DNA of 64,000 bases from Leptospira inadai serovar Lyme str. 10 (GCF_000243675.2 NZ_AHMM02000012.1:7434-71433), one strand, 5' to 3'; counted from the first letter of the stretch, positions 17,766-26,473 are shown. Notes: a model not told the origin generated them from the letters alone. Numbers and translations are program-made.

Positions 17766-17827
17766 TCCCTTAAGGGACGATATTTCTTCTCAATTCTCAA
17801 TCATACTGTTAAAATGTCATTTTTAAC
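17766..17827. promoter_or_regulatory. Two inverted repeats before the PAS kinase gene
   Basis: TCCCTTAAGGGA (17766-17777) is a perfect 12 bp palindrome. GTTAAAA-TGTCAT-TTTTAAC (17808-17827) is a 7-6-7 inverted repeat ending 15 bases before the ATG at 17843. They could be an operator and a leader hairpin for the kinase gene; the regulator encoded directly upstream is a natural candidate to bind here. Confidence 0.35.
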
Positions 17828-17842
17828 GATAGGAAACTTTCG

Positions 17843-19756
17843 ATGACTTTATTCGGCGGAGCATCTTCCAGCGAAGATTCTTCCGGTATAGGAAACAGTA
17901 CGCCTACCGAGAGTTTCTATTATCGAACCCTGAATTTATTACAGGAAGCGATTTTTCTCTTAGACGGCAAAGGGAGAATCACGTTCGCGAATGCTAGGGC
18001 GCTGCAATGGTTAGGCGGCTCGTCGAAGGATTTACTCGGACGCCATTTCTATGAATGTCCCTGGACAATCGTTCGGACAATCGGAATGCCGTTTCAAGAG
18101 GACACCTTCCTGGAGAAAATTACGGGAGAAGAAGGAGGAAGTTTCCCGGATTTAGAAATCGTTACGGCGTCCGGAGTTTCGTTTTCGGCGTCCTTGAAAT
18201 TCGACCATATTAAAACCGAGGATGGACAAACATCGCATATTTTACTTTCCTTCTTTGATGAAACGAATCGTAAGAAGGTGCAGTCGTATAACCTTCAATT
18301 GGCGGCGGCTATAAACGATACCGCAGACGCGGTTTTTATCACAAGTCTGGACGGCAATATCGAATTCGTTAATCCGGCCTTCGAAAAGCTTACGGGATAT
18401 AGTCTAGGCGAGATCCGAGGAAGTTCGCCCAATCAATTAAAATCAGGATTACAAGACCAGAGTTTTTACAAACGACTTTGGGAAACGATTTTGAAAGGGG
18501 AAACGTTTCGGGCAACCGTCATCAATAAAAAGAAGAACGGGGATTTGTTCCATTGCGATCAAACGATTTCCTCCACGAAAGATTCCACAGGCAAGATCAT
18601 TTCCTTCGTTTCTATTTTGAAAGACGTAACCGAAGAGATGGAAATGCAGCGAACTTTGCGAGTAACTTCGGAGCGGCTTCGATCCTTATTGGATAACGCG
18701 CTGGAAGGTATTTTTGCGGTTTATAATCGCCAAGTCATCTACGGGAATCCTGCATTCTTCAAAATGCTCGGCTACGATCCCGACTCTTCTTCCTCATTGA
18801 TTCGTGTAGCCGATATTTTGGCGGATCGCGATCAGAGAAACGCTCTGAACGGAATATTAAGCGAAACAGGTAAAATACAAGGGGAGGAAGTGCGTCTGCT
18901 GAAGAAAGACGGTTCTCCCTTTTACGGAACATTGCGGGTATTTGCGCATTCGCAGAATCCGGATTATTTGGAAGGATTTTTATTGGATCAAACCGAACGA
19001 AAAATGATCGAGACGGAAAAAGATTCTTACGAATCGATTTTACGCCGGAGCCAAAAATTAGAATCCATCGGGCTCATCGCGGCTGCAATGATTCACGAGA
19101 TCAACAACCCTCTTACGATCGTTCTAGGTTACTCCAATTTATTGGCCAAATCGTTAGTCGATCTTAAACTTCTGAAATATGTGGATATCATTTCGTCCGA
19201 AGCGGATCGCTTATCCAGACTGGTTAAGGATTTATTATTGTATGCGAAAGGAGACGGGACAAGCTTCGAGCGGGTCGATCCGTACCGCCTCCGAGACGAG
19301 GCCCTAACTCTGGCGTTTCCACTTTTACAGATCGAGAAAATCAAAGTGGAGGAGGGGCAGGAACGAGAATCCCTACCTCTTATTTTGTGCCAAAGTCAGA
19401 AGATCAAGCAGGTCTTGCTCAATCTGTTACTCAATGCAAAGGACGCACTTTGCACCGAAGCGACGGAGAATAAATTCTTGGGCATCGATGTCGTCGGTAT
19501 CAAAGGGGAATCGGGTATTGTGGAAAAAATTCGATTCGAAGTTTGGGATAGCGGCCCAGGTGTCCCGCAATTTATTAGAAATACGATATTCGATGCGTTT
19601 TTTACGGCCAAGGAATCCCGCGGAACCGGTCTCGGATTGGCCATCAGCAAGAAAATTGTGGAAAGCCATCACGGGAGCATCGGACTCGCGGAAAAATCCG
19701 GTAAGTTCTCCCGCTTTTATTTCGAACTTCCGATCGATTGTAAAACTCCTATTTGA
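17843..19756 (+). CDS. Triple-PAS sensor histidine kinase
   Basis: The 637-residue soluble kinase has three PAS domains (about 24-130, 150-265 and 280-390). The second closely resembles PAS2 of the regulator encoded upstream (NPAFEKLTGYSLGEIRGSSP against NRQFETVSGFREDELIGKTP). A HisKA domain (MIHEINNPLTIVLGYSNLL, His in the H box) and an ATPase domain (NLLLNAKDAL, DSGPGV, GTGLGLAISKKIV) complete it. No response regulator is adjacent. Transcription continues from the regulator gene 94 bp upstream or from the intervening region. Confidence 0.92.
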   Translation: MTLFGGASSSEDSSGIGNSTPTESFYYRTLNLLQEAIFLLDGKGRITFANARALQWLGGSSKDLLGRHFYECPWTIVRTIGMPFQEDTFLEKITGEEGGSFPDLEIVTASGVSFSASLKFDHIKTEDGQTSHILLSFFDETNRKKVQSYNLQLAAAINDTADAVFITSLDGNIEFVNPAFEKLTGYSLGEIRGSSPNQLKSGLQDQSFYKRLWETILKGETFRATVINKKKNGDLFHCDQTISSTKDSTGKIISFVSILKDVTEEMEMQRTLRVTSERLRSLLDNALEGIFAVYNRQVIYGNPAFFKMLGYDPDSSSSLIRVADILADRDQRNALNGILSETGKIQGEEVRLLKKDGSPFYGTLRVFAHSQNPDYLEGFLLDQTERKMIETEKDSYESILRRSQKLESIGLIAAAMIHEINNPLTIVLGYSNLLAKSLVDLKLLKYVDIISSEADRLSRLVKDLLLYAKGDGTSFERVDPYRLRDEALTLAFPLLQIEKIKVEEGQERESLPLILCQSQKIKQVLLNLLLNAKDALCTEATENKFLGIDVVGIKGESGIVEKIRFEVWDSGPGVPQFIRNTIFDAFFTAKESRGTGLGLAISKKIVESHHGSIGLAEKSGKFSRFYFELPIDCKTPI

Positions 19757-19789
19757 ATTCATGGACTTCGTTTAATCGAAGGCTCAGGT

Positions 19790-20413
19790 TCAGTTTTGAC
19801 CCCAGGTTTTCTTAAGGTATTCCTCTCGGCCCGATCCCTTTCGGTAGGCCTTGTAATGCTCCGGATTTTTCTTATAATAATCCTGATGATATTCTTCGGC
19901 AGGGTAAAATTCTCCGGCAGGTAGTAATTCGACCGCGATCGGTTTGGAAAATTTTCCGGAAGAAATCAAGGCCTGCTTCGATGCGGCTGCCAATTTTCTT
20001 TGAATATCATTTTTATAGAATATTGCCGTTCGATATTGGTTTCCTCTGTCGGCAAACTGGCCGCCGTTGTCGGTCGGGTCGATTTGTTTCCAAAACGTAT
20101 CCAGTAGGGTCTCGTATTTTATTTTTTTAGGATCATAGGTGACTAGTACCGATTCTCGGTGACCCGTTCTACCGTATCCCACGTCTTCATAGCTAGGATT
20201 TTTCTCTTTCCCGCCGGAATATCCCGAGACGACCGAAATTACGCCGGGAAGTTTTTCGAACGGGCCTTCCATGCACCAAAAGCAACCTCCGGCAAAAATC
20301 GCAGTCTCTAGTCTGGCGTTTTCCTTTGCATGGAATTCTCGAGGTATAAGGACTAACGGCAGCATGATGTACAAATATAAATGTAATATCGTTCGAAAGA
20401 TTTGAAATTTCAT
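19790..20413 (-). CDS. msrA: Peptide-methionine (S)-S-oxide reductase MsrA
   Basis: The 207-residue enzyme has the MsrA active site GCFWCMEGPF (catalytic Cys44, second Cys47), VSGYSGG, the GYGRTGHRESVLVTYDP block, and YHQDYYKKNPEHY. It reduces methionine-S-sulfoxide in oxidised proteins. A hydrophobic N-terminus (ILHLYLYIMLPLVLI) suggests export or membrane attachment, so it may repair periplasmic or lipoprotein targets. It is a single leftward gene facing the kinase gene. Confidence 0.94.
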   Translation of the reverse strand: MKFQIFRTILHLYLYIMLPLVLIPREFHAKENARLETAIFAGGCFWCMEGPFEKLPGVISVVSGYSGGKEKNPSYEDVGYGRTGHRESVLVTYDPKKIKYETLLDTFWKQIDPTDNGGQFADRGNQYRTAIFYKNDIQRKLAAASKQALISSGKFSKPIAVELLPAGEFYPAEEYHQDYYKKNPEHYKAYRKGSGREEYLKKTWGQN

Positions 20414-20575
20414 AGAGAGTCACCTCGGTGTTCGAATGTCTAAAAAAATCCTGGCTTTTTAGGAAGCGTTCGATTCATTAGCATTCATTTTAGAATTCGT
20501 AGCGCGTCGCGATTCGTTACAGTTGAACGCGTTTATGGAATTATAATTCCGATTTTTTTGCAGAACTAGAAAACA

Positions 20576-22813
20576 ATGCGATCCAGGATAGACATTTTTC
20601 GGAAGAATATTCTCTTTGATGCCCCTGCCGGGCTGGCGGTATTTCTAGTTGCAATTCCGCTTTGTCTGGGGATCGCGCATGCATCGGGTGCTCCTCTTTT
20701 TTCCGGAATCATCAGCGGCCTTATCGGCGGAATCATTGTAGGTAGTCTAAGCGGCTCTTCGTTTAGCGTTTCCGGACCCACGGCAAGTTTGACAGGAATC
20801 GTTTTATCAGGACTCAGTGATTTAGGAAATTTTGAAACGTTTTTATTGTCTCTTCTTATCGCCGGCGCAATCCAAATTATTTTAGGAATATTCCGGTCCG
20901 GAAAACTAGCCGCTTACTTTCCCTCCGCAGTCGTTACGGGAATGCTTGTGGCAATCGGAGTTATTCTTATCATTAAGCAATTGCCGCACTTGATGGGTTA
21001 CGATATCGAAGAATTCGGAGTGGAAGAATTCGATCTTACGAGGCAGGATATTAATGAGACGTACCAGGATAGTCATGAGCCGAGCGAAAAAAATACGTTT
21101 ACGGTATTACTGCATTCTTTCTTAAATTTTCGAAGCAACGTATTCGTTATCGGTTTCCTTTCCTTGGTCGCCTACGTTATCTGGGAGAAAAAAATCGCCG
21201 AAAAGTTTCGATTTCTACCCGCTTCCTTGATCGCTATCGGAACCGGTGTTTTCTTGAACTTGTGTTTAGAAGGATTTAACCCGGTATTCGCGTTAGGAAA
21301 AGATCATTTGGTCCAGATTCCTATCTTAAAAAATCCTTCCGACGTATTGGATCAGTTCACGTATCCGAATTTTTCCGCGTGGAGGAATCCGAGTGTTTGG
21401 AGTTTGGGGTTGACGATCGCCTTAGCTGCCTCCGTCGAATCCTTGCTTTCTATCGAAATCTTAGATCGCTTGGATACAGAAGGCCGAAAGACACCGATGT
21501 CCAGGGAATTACTCGCACAGGGTGTCGGAAACTTCGTCTGCGGATTGATAGGCGGGATTCCGCTTGCTAGCGTGATCGTTCGAGGTTCGGTAAATATCAC
21601 TTCGGGAGCTAAGTCCAAAGTATCGGTCATTTTACAAGGAGTACTAATCGCGCTTAGCGTGTTGCTAGTTCCGACTTTGATGAATCGGATTCCTTTGGCT
21701 TCTCTTGCGGCTATTTTAGTGGTGACGGGAATCAAATTAGCGAGACCGAAAATTTTTCGAACGATGCTCTCGCGTGGAATTTCTCAATGGTTACCTTTCT
21801 TAGGGACCGTAATCGCCACTTTATTCAGCGATCTACTTATCGGAACGTTTTGCGGGATCGTACTTTCGTTGGTCTTCGTTCTGTACGAAGATCACCGAAC
21901 CGCCGTGATTAGAATCGAGGATCACGGAAAATTCAGAAGAATCGTATTGGGAGAAAATTTAGGATTTTTCCATAAGGCGAGAATTCTGGAAATATTGGAG
22001 CAGCAACCGGCAGGGATTACGCTGGAAATCGACGGAAGTCGCACCTTACATATAGACCAAGACGTTTCGGAACTCATTCACGAATTTCGGAACAAGGCCG
22101 CGAGTCGGAATATTTCGGTGATTCTAGGAGGCATTCCGAATATGAACAATGATATACGGGAACTTAAGGAAGAAATGGATCGTTCTTATCGTAGGCTTCT
22201 TGATAATAATCAAGAATGGGTCAAGGAAAGGATGGATCAGGATCCTGCGTTCTTTTCTAAGCTAGCCGAGGGGCAAACCCCGCAAATCCTTTTTATCGGA
22301 TGCAGCGATTCGAGGGTTCCGATCGACGTTATTACCAAAACCGATCCCGGAATGATTTTTACTACTCGCAACATCGCTAATATAGTTTCCGTGGACGATA
22401 TCAGCTTATTCAGCGTGGTGCAGTATGCGATCGAAGTCTTAAATATAAAACATATCATCGTATGCGGGCATTACGAATGCGGGGGAGTAAAGGCCGCACT
22501 AATGGGCCGATCCACCGGGCTTATCGATAATTGGATCACTCATATCAAGGACATTTATTTAAAACATCGCCATGAATTGGACGCCTTAGGAGAAAAGGAG
22601 CGGGAACGAAAACTAATCGAATTGAATGTCGCGGAACAAGTGATCAATTTATATAAGACAAGTCTTGTCCAATCGGCTTTGAAAAAGTACGGTTTCCCTC
22701 GAATTCACGGTTGGGTGTACGATCTCAGCACGGGAAATCTGAAAGAAATAGAATACCGAACGCTTCTCGAGAAGGAATTAGGCGTATACAGAGGACAGAA
22801 GACAGAAGACTGA
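20576..22813 (+). CDS. SulP anion transporter fused to a beta-carbonic anhydrase
   Basis: The 745-residue fusion starts with a SulP membrane domain (GLAVFLVAIPLCLGIAHASG, GSSFSVSGPTASLTGIV). A STAS-like segment follows (about 470-530, ITLEIDGSRTLHIDQDVSEL), then a beta-carbonic anhydrase domain with the zinc ligands in GCSDSRV (about residue 575) and CGHYECGG (about 630). Such fusions are known and probably couple bicarbonate transport to CO2/bicarbonate interconversion. The final residues (YRGQKTED) and the stop are encoded by the left end of a CAGAGGACAG repeat; an intact carbonic anhydrase would end slightly earlier, so the tail is an addition. Confidence 0.93.
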   Translation: MRSRIDIFRKNILFDAPAGLAVFLVAIPLCLGIAHASGAPLFSGIISGLIGGIIVGSLSGSSFSVSGPTASLTGIVLSGLSDLGNFETFLLSLLIAGAIQIILGIFRSGKLAAYFPSAVVTGMLVAIGVILIIKQLPHLMGYDIEEFGVEEFDLTRQDINETYQDSHEPSEKNTFTVLLHSFLNFRSNVFVIGFLSLVAYVIWEKKIAEKFRFLPASLIAIGTGVFLNLCLEGFNPVFALGKDHLVQIPILKNPSDVLDQFTYPNFSAWRNPSVWSLGLTIALAASVESLLSIEILDRLDTEGRKTPMSRELLAQGVGNFVCGLIGGIPLASVIVRGSVNITSGAKSKVSVILQGVLIALSVLLVPTLMNRIPLASLAAILVVTGIKLARPKIFRTMLSRGISQWLPFLGTVIATLFSDLLIGTFCGIVLSLVFVLYEDHRTAVIRIEDHGKFRRIVLGENLGFFHKARILEILEQQPAGITLEIDGSRTLHIDQDVSELIHEFRNKAASRNISVILGGIPNMNNDIRELKEEMDRSYRRLLDNNQEWVKERMDQDPAFFSKLAEGQTPQILFIGCSDSRVPIDVITKTDPGMIFTTRNIANIVSVDDISLFSVVQYAIEVLNIKHIIVCGHYECGGVKAALMGRSTGLIDNWITHIKDIYLKHRHELDALGEKERERKLIELNVAEQVINLYKTSLVQSALKKYGFPRIHGWVYDLSTGNLKEIEYRTLLEKELGVYRGQKTED

Positions 22814-22969
22814 GGACAGAACATTGGTGAGCGGAGATTCCATGTTATAGAGGAAGATTCTTGTGTTATAGTAGATCTTTCCTCTACCTCTATTACTTTT
22901 CCAACGTCTAGCAGCTTCTGTCTAGCGTGAGCAAAGCGAACGCGTCAGTCTTCTGTCCTCTGTCTTCTG
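22789..22969 (+). repeat. CAGAGGACAG-family repeat, copy 4
   Basis: This 181 bp copy is near the simplest full form: a left end of CAGAGGACAGAAGACAGAAG, AACATTGGTGAGCGGAGATT, the core ATAGTAGATCTTTCCTCTAC, TAGCAGCTTCTGTCTAGCG, GCAAAGCGAACGCG, and the inverted right end TCTGTCCTCTGTCTTCTG. Its first bases encode the tail of the SulP-CA protein. It is tandem with copy 5. Confidence 0.85.
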
Positions 22970-23129
22970 CAGAGGACAGAACATTGGTGAGCGGAGATTC
23001 CATGTTCTGGAGAAAGATTCCTGCGTTACAGCGGATCGTTCCTCTATTTCTGTAACTTTTCCAACCTCGAGCAGCTTCTGTCTAGCGTGAGCAAAGCGAA
23101 CGCGTCTGTCGTCAGTCTTCTGTCCTCTG
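22970..23129 (+). repeat. CAGAGGACAG-family repeat, copy 5
   Basis: Head-to-tail with copy 4, with a shorter left end (CAGAGGACAGAACATTGGTG). It ends TCTTCTGTCCTCTG, 86 bases before the second higB gene. Confidence 0.85.
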
Positions 23130-23167
23130 CTAGGTAAATCTACGATTTTGGATTATGGGTCCGATTA

Positions 23168-23194
23168 ATATACTTTACAATATGTAAAGTATAT
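23168..23194. promoter_or_regulatory. Perfect 12-3-12 operator before the second higBA pair
   Basis: The half-sites ATATACTTTACA and TGTAAAGTATAT flank a 3-base spacer (ATA), 20 bases upstream of higB. The site contains TATACT, so it probably overlaps the -10 box. Autorepression by the adjacent HigA is expected of this family. Confidence 0.6.
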
Positions 23195-23214
23195 GTAGTC
23201 TAAGCATAAGTGCG

Positions 23215-23496
23215 ATGATCCAATCGTTTAAGGATAAAAGAGTCGAGAACCTTTTTTACGGCTATGCGGAGAAAGAATTCAAAGCTTTTGAAGATGTTGC
23301 TCGAAGAAAGTTAAGATCTTTAGATTCGGCTAGTAATTTGAACGATTTACGCAGTCCTCCCGGGAATCGCTTAGAGGCTTTAAAGGGAGACAGAAAAGGA
23401 CAGTATTCCATACGGATAAATGACCAATTTAGAATTTGTTTCGTATGGGAGAAGAATGGTCCATGCAATTTAGAGATTGTGGATTATCACTCTTGA
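23215..23496 (+). CDS. higB: HigB-type toxin, second locus
   Basis: The 93-residue RelE-superfamily toxin (MIQSFKDKRVENLFYG, SPPGNRLEALKGDRKGQYSIRINDQFRICF, IVDYHS) is paralogous to the toxin at 12694. As a HigB family member it should be a ribosome-dependent mRNA endonuclease. The start directly follows the palindromic operator. Confidence 0.9.
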   Translation: MIQSFKDKRVENLFYGYAEKEFKAFEDVARRKLRSLDSASNLNDLRSPPGNRLEALKGDRKGQYSIRINDQFRICFVWEKNGPCNLEIVDYHS

Positions 23497-23505
23497 GGTA
23501 AAGAA

Positions 23506-23826
23506 ATGAAGAAGATAAAGACGGTAAAAAATCCTCATCCAGGCGATGTATTAAAATACGACTTTTTGGAACCGTTGTCCATTTCTGCGTACAGACTTTC
23601 TAAGGAACTTGGAGTATCAGAAAGCTTAATCTCACAGATCATTCATGGAAAGAAGTCGATTAGCCCGGATACAGCGATTCGTCTTGCTAGATACTTCAAC
23701 ATGAGTCCTGATTTTTGGCTGAATTACCAGAGAGCTTTTGATTTAGAAGAACTTACTAAGACAAAGAAATCGGAATATCGGAAGATCAAGCCGGTGAGAA
23801 AGGAATTAGCGCTTAGCAAGAATTGA
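23506..23826 (+). CDS. higA: HigA-type antitoxin, second locus
   Basis: The 106-residue XRE protein (HPGDVLKYDFLEPLSISAYRLSKELGVSESLISQIIHGKKSISPDTAIRLARYF) follows higB by 9 bp with GAGGTAAAG as ribosome-binding site. It is related to the HigA at 12380 but clearly divergent, so the two pairs may not cross-neutralise. A CAGAGGACAG repeat begins 13 bp after the stop, so repeats enclose the pair on both sides. Confidence 0.9.
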   Translation: MKKIKTVKNPHPGDVLKYDFLEPLSISAYRLSKELGVSESLISQIIHGKKSISPDTAIRLARYFNMSPDFWLNYQRAFDLEELTKTKKSEYRKIKPVRKELALSKN

Positions 23827-23839
23827 GTCAAGGCGTATT

Positions 23840-24141
23840 CAGAGGACAGAGGACAGAGGACAGAGGACAGAGGACAGAGGACAGAGGACAGAGGACAGAG
23901 GACAGAGGACAGAGGACAGAGAATTATTCCTATTACCCTGAAAACAATTTTTTTAAAAATGAATTATGTTGGAGCTCCTACGTTCTAGAGAAGGATTCTT
24001 GTGTTATAGTAGATCTTTCCTCTGCCTCTATTACTTTTCCAACGTCTAGCGCAGCTTCTGTCTAGCATGAGCGAAGCGAATGCATCTGTCTTCTGACCTC
24101 TGTCTTCTGAAAAAGCGAACGCGTCAGTCTTCAGTCCTCTG
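23840..24141 (+). repeat. CAGAGGACAG-family repeat, copy 6, with a 7 bp tandem array
   Basis: The left end is expanded into about 11.5 perfect copies of the 7-mer CAGAGGA (23840-23921). The extra AT-rich segment follows (TATTACCCTGAAAACAATTT), then the usual core and right part ending CAGTCCTCTGG. The right end overlaps the last codons of the leftward GreA/Rnk-like gene. Confidence 0.85.
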
Positions 24142-24547
24142 GTTGAAAAAGTAATTCCTGTACCCGCAGATATTTTTCATTTCCGTTGATCAACCAGCGA
24201 ACGACTTCCCCTACTCTCGCTCCCAAAACCGCACTTCCGTACGGGGACAGCACCGAGATTTTTCCGTTGACGGGTGTATGATCCTCCGAATCTTCGGGAT
24301 AGACCAGCGTGAATTGAAAGGCTTCGGCATTTCCTAAATCCCGAAGAACGAATTTCGAATTCATCGTAATCAAATCCTGGGGGATTTCCTTAGGATCCAG
24401 CTTTTTGGCCTTGGAGAGTTCTTTTTTTAAACTTTGAATGAAGTAAGGTGGGACTGGGTGAGGGAGTTCCTGACTCTCTAAAGTAGAAAGGATTTTTTGA
24501 TGGTCAGGTTTCGTTACAAGCCGTTTCGCGCTCATAGAACTTCTCAC
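24131..24547 (-). CDS. GreA/GreB C-terminal-domain protein, Rnk-like
   Basis: The 138-residue protein has the GreA/GreB C-terminal fold (FQFTLVYPEDS, KISVLSPYGSAVLGARVGEVVRWL, EKYLRVQELLF) and a shortened N-terminal half, as in Rnk-type RNA polymerase secondary-channel regulators. It is expected to bind RNA polymerase and modulate transcription. The last residues (QPED) and the stop come from repeat copy 6. Confidence 0.8.
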   Translation of the reverse strand: MRSSMSAKRLVTKPDHQKILSTLESQELPHPVPPYFIQSLKKELSKAKKLDPKEIPQDLITMNSKFVLRDLGNAEAFQFTLVYPEDSEDHTPVNGKISVLSPYGSAVLGARVGEVVRWLINGNEKYLRVQELLFQPED

Positions 24548-24957
24548 CTCCCGATTGCAGTATGGAAAAGTTACGTTCGAAATCTAAGAGAGTGAGAATA
24601 AGCTTCAAGCATTTTTCAATTTTAAGGCCTTGGCTCGCTTAAACGAGTGAGGAAGAGACATAGCAAACATCATGCTTTTATAGCCTAGGACGGATTCCGT
24701 GTCGTAATCGACGGATTGTCTGAAGGGTAAATTAATAAATTATAATATTCAACGACGCTTGGCGCTATTTCCCGACAGCGCTAAACCATGAGAGAATCGT
24801 CGTTTAAAGGAAAATTTGCAAAGGACCCGGGCGGGGGGTTTTGTTTTAATGAGCATTCGTTCAAATAAAAAGCGGGGAAGAGCGGGTCCGATTTTTGTAC
24901 GGGAAAACGTGATATCACTATACAAAAAAGTAGGTATTGTTAGAAGAGGTTCGAACC
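24548..24957. other. Divergent intergenic region
   Basis: No coding sequence is convincing. The region carries the promoters of the leftward Rnk-like gene and the rightward gene at 24958. A GCGCT...AGCGC inverted repeat lies near 24762-24783. A GC-rich run (CCCGGGCGGGGGG) at 24827-24839 is the only compositional oddity. Confidence 0.4.
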
Positions 24958-25530
24958 ATGTTACTTACCTTATTCTCGTTCGATAAGAGACGACCCTTGT
25001 TCCTGTTGCGGTGGCTTACCCGCCTCGTGGAAAGAAATGTGCAACCGGTCTTAATTCTGCCCAAAGGAAGTCTGAGTCTGGAAGACGGGTTAAAACTGGG
25101 AAAGCTTCTCTCCGACTTCTCGCGACCATCCGTTCCGATCTTATTGGGATTTGCCGAGTCGTTGGTGCAGGCCGAAGCATTTTGTAAGGAAGTGAAGAAG
25201 GGAAAATTGGGCCAGACCGTTCCGAGAGTCTTGCCGGTACTTTTGAATGCCACAAGGTTAAAGTCCGATGCCGAAGGGAAAGATTTTTCCGATCAATTGG
25301 AAGGTTTGGAAAAAGATTGGGACAATTCCTTTCCGCTCACTTGTTTTATCGAGGTCGGAAGAGATCCTTCCCATCTATCGGAAGCGAGCGGACGTACGTT
25401 CTTGTTCGAGATCTCTTCCCTCGTCGCCGAAGTCGGATTCGGAAAACTTCGTCTTCTGAAAAAGGAAGAGAATTTTTCTTCGCCCATCGAGTGGACCAGC
25501 GAGGTTCTTTCCTCGTTACGCTTGGAGTGA
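24958..25530 (+). CDS. Cytoplasmic protein of unknown function
   Basis: The 190-residue protein has no signal peptide. The ATG at 24958 is preferred over an in-frame TTG at 24937 because AGAAGAGG lies at correct spacing. Hydrophobic and basic helices alternate (FDKRRPLFLLRWLTRLVERN, PVLILPKGSLSLEDGLKLGK). No motif is recognised. It is a single gene followed by 398 bp without a convincing gene. Confidence 0.6.
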   Translation: MLLTLFSFDKRRPLFLLRWLTRLVERNVQPVLILPKGSLSLEDGLKLGKLLSDFSRPSVPILLGFAESLVQAEAFCKEVKKGKLGQTVPRVLPVLLNATRLKSDAEGKDFSDQLEGLEKDWDNSFPLTCFIEVGRDPSHLSEASGRTFLFEISSLVAEVGFGKLRLLKKEENFSSPIEWTSEVLSSLRLE

Positions 25531-25928
25531 GGGCTTTCGCGGGCAAAAAGGAAGGAGCCCTTGATGAAAGTCGGCAAGGGCGAGCTTGACGGACGGATTC
25601 GGACTTAGTTCACGCTGATTATTTTCGTAGTCGCAGCGCTACGAGAGACCTCGTCTCGTGGTTCCTTCCTCTCGCAATTTTATTTTCGGTTTTGCGGTCG
25701 GACTTCCTGTGGATTCGGTCCGATCATCCGGAGTTTTTTCGTTCCTTCAGGGCTCTTTATTTTTTTCCGACCGCCTTTTCCGCTCCGCGGCCCTTCTGAA
25801 AAAAGAAGAAATCTCTTTTTCCGGTTCTAGGTGGGGGGATTTCATATTTTTAATTGAACTTTTTTCGATCCCGGTCTTGACTGATTAAAATTTTGCCCCC
25901 TTCCGGGGGAAGAGCAGGTTGATCTTGC
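25531..25928. other. Intergenic region with a GC-rich hairpin before the SET-domain gene
   Basis: A frame at 25658-25888 has low-complexity composition and no ribosome-binding site, so I do not call it. An inverted repeat AGGGCT...AGCCCT near 25531-25560 may end the upstream gene. CCCCC-TTCC-GGGGG (25896-25909) lies 20 bases before the SET gene start, in its leader, and could affect its translation or mark a terminator. Confidence 0.4.
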
Positions 25929-26459
25929 ATGATCGAAAGACGCACGAACAAATTCGGGGAGAACGGAATTTTCGCCTCGTCACCTATAGCTTCAGGGACT
26001 CTCCTTTTCAGCTATAGCGAATGGATCGAGGATGAAGAGTTCGGCTGGAAAGTACTGACCGTTTCCGAAGCGGAAGAATTACCCGAATCCGAGAAGGAAA
26101 TCTTCATGAAATACGGATATGATGTCGACTTCGGCCTCGTAACCGGTCCCACCGGACCCCAGTTCGTCATTAACCATTCCAACTTCATGAACCATTCTTG
26201 TGACCCGAATATGTGGTATGATCAGAACGACAATATCATCGCTAAGCGGGACATTAGACCGGGAGAAGAGCTTACCATCGACTACGCTAATTTCGTCGTG
26301 AACTTTGACCAAACCTTCGAATGTCGCTGTGGAGCCGCAGCTTGCAGAAAATTCATTCGTAAGGACGACTGGAAATTATTGCTACCGGAGTATCATCTGA
26401 ACTTTCCGGCATTCATGCACAAAGAAATTAAAAAGTTCCTGGTAAAAGTCCCGGCATAA
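25929..26459 (+). CDS. SET-domain protein with a post-SET zinc motif
   Basis: The 176-residue protein is a compact SET domain. It shows NHSCDPN (N88-N94), a GEELTIDY core with the catalytic-type Tyr119, and a post-SET CxCx4C motif (C132, C134, C139). SET proteins methylate lysines using S-adenosylmethionine. In bacteria the targets are usually unknown; in some pathogens host proteins are modified. There is no export signal, so a bacterial target is the default assumption. Confidence 0.88.
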   Translation: MIERRTNKFGENGIFASSPIASGTLLFSYSEWIEDEEFGWKVLTVSEAEELPESEKEIFMKYGYDVDFGLVTGPTGPQFVINHSNFMNHSCDPNMWYDQNDNIIAKRDIRPGEELTIDYANFVVNFDQTFECRCGAAACRKFIRKDDWKLLLPEYHLNFPAFMHKEIKKFLVKVPA

Positions 26460-26473
26460 CCGGCCTAGTGCCT

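Noticed and set aside
23840..23921. CRISPR-like array
   Set aside because: The unit is 7 bp with no spacers, so it is a minisatellite at a repeat end.
25658..25888. 76-codon ORF rich in Phe and Ser
   Set aside because: There is no ribosome-binding site, the composition is unlike neighbouring proteins, and no recognisable segment is present.
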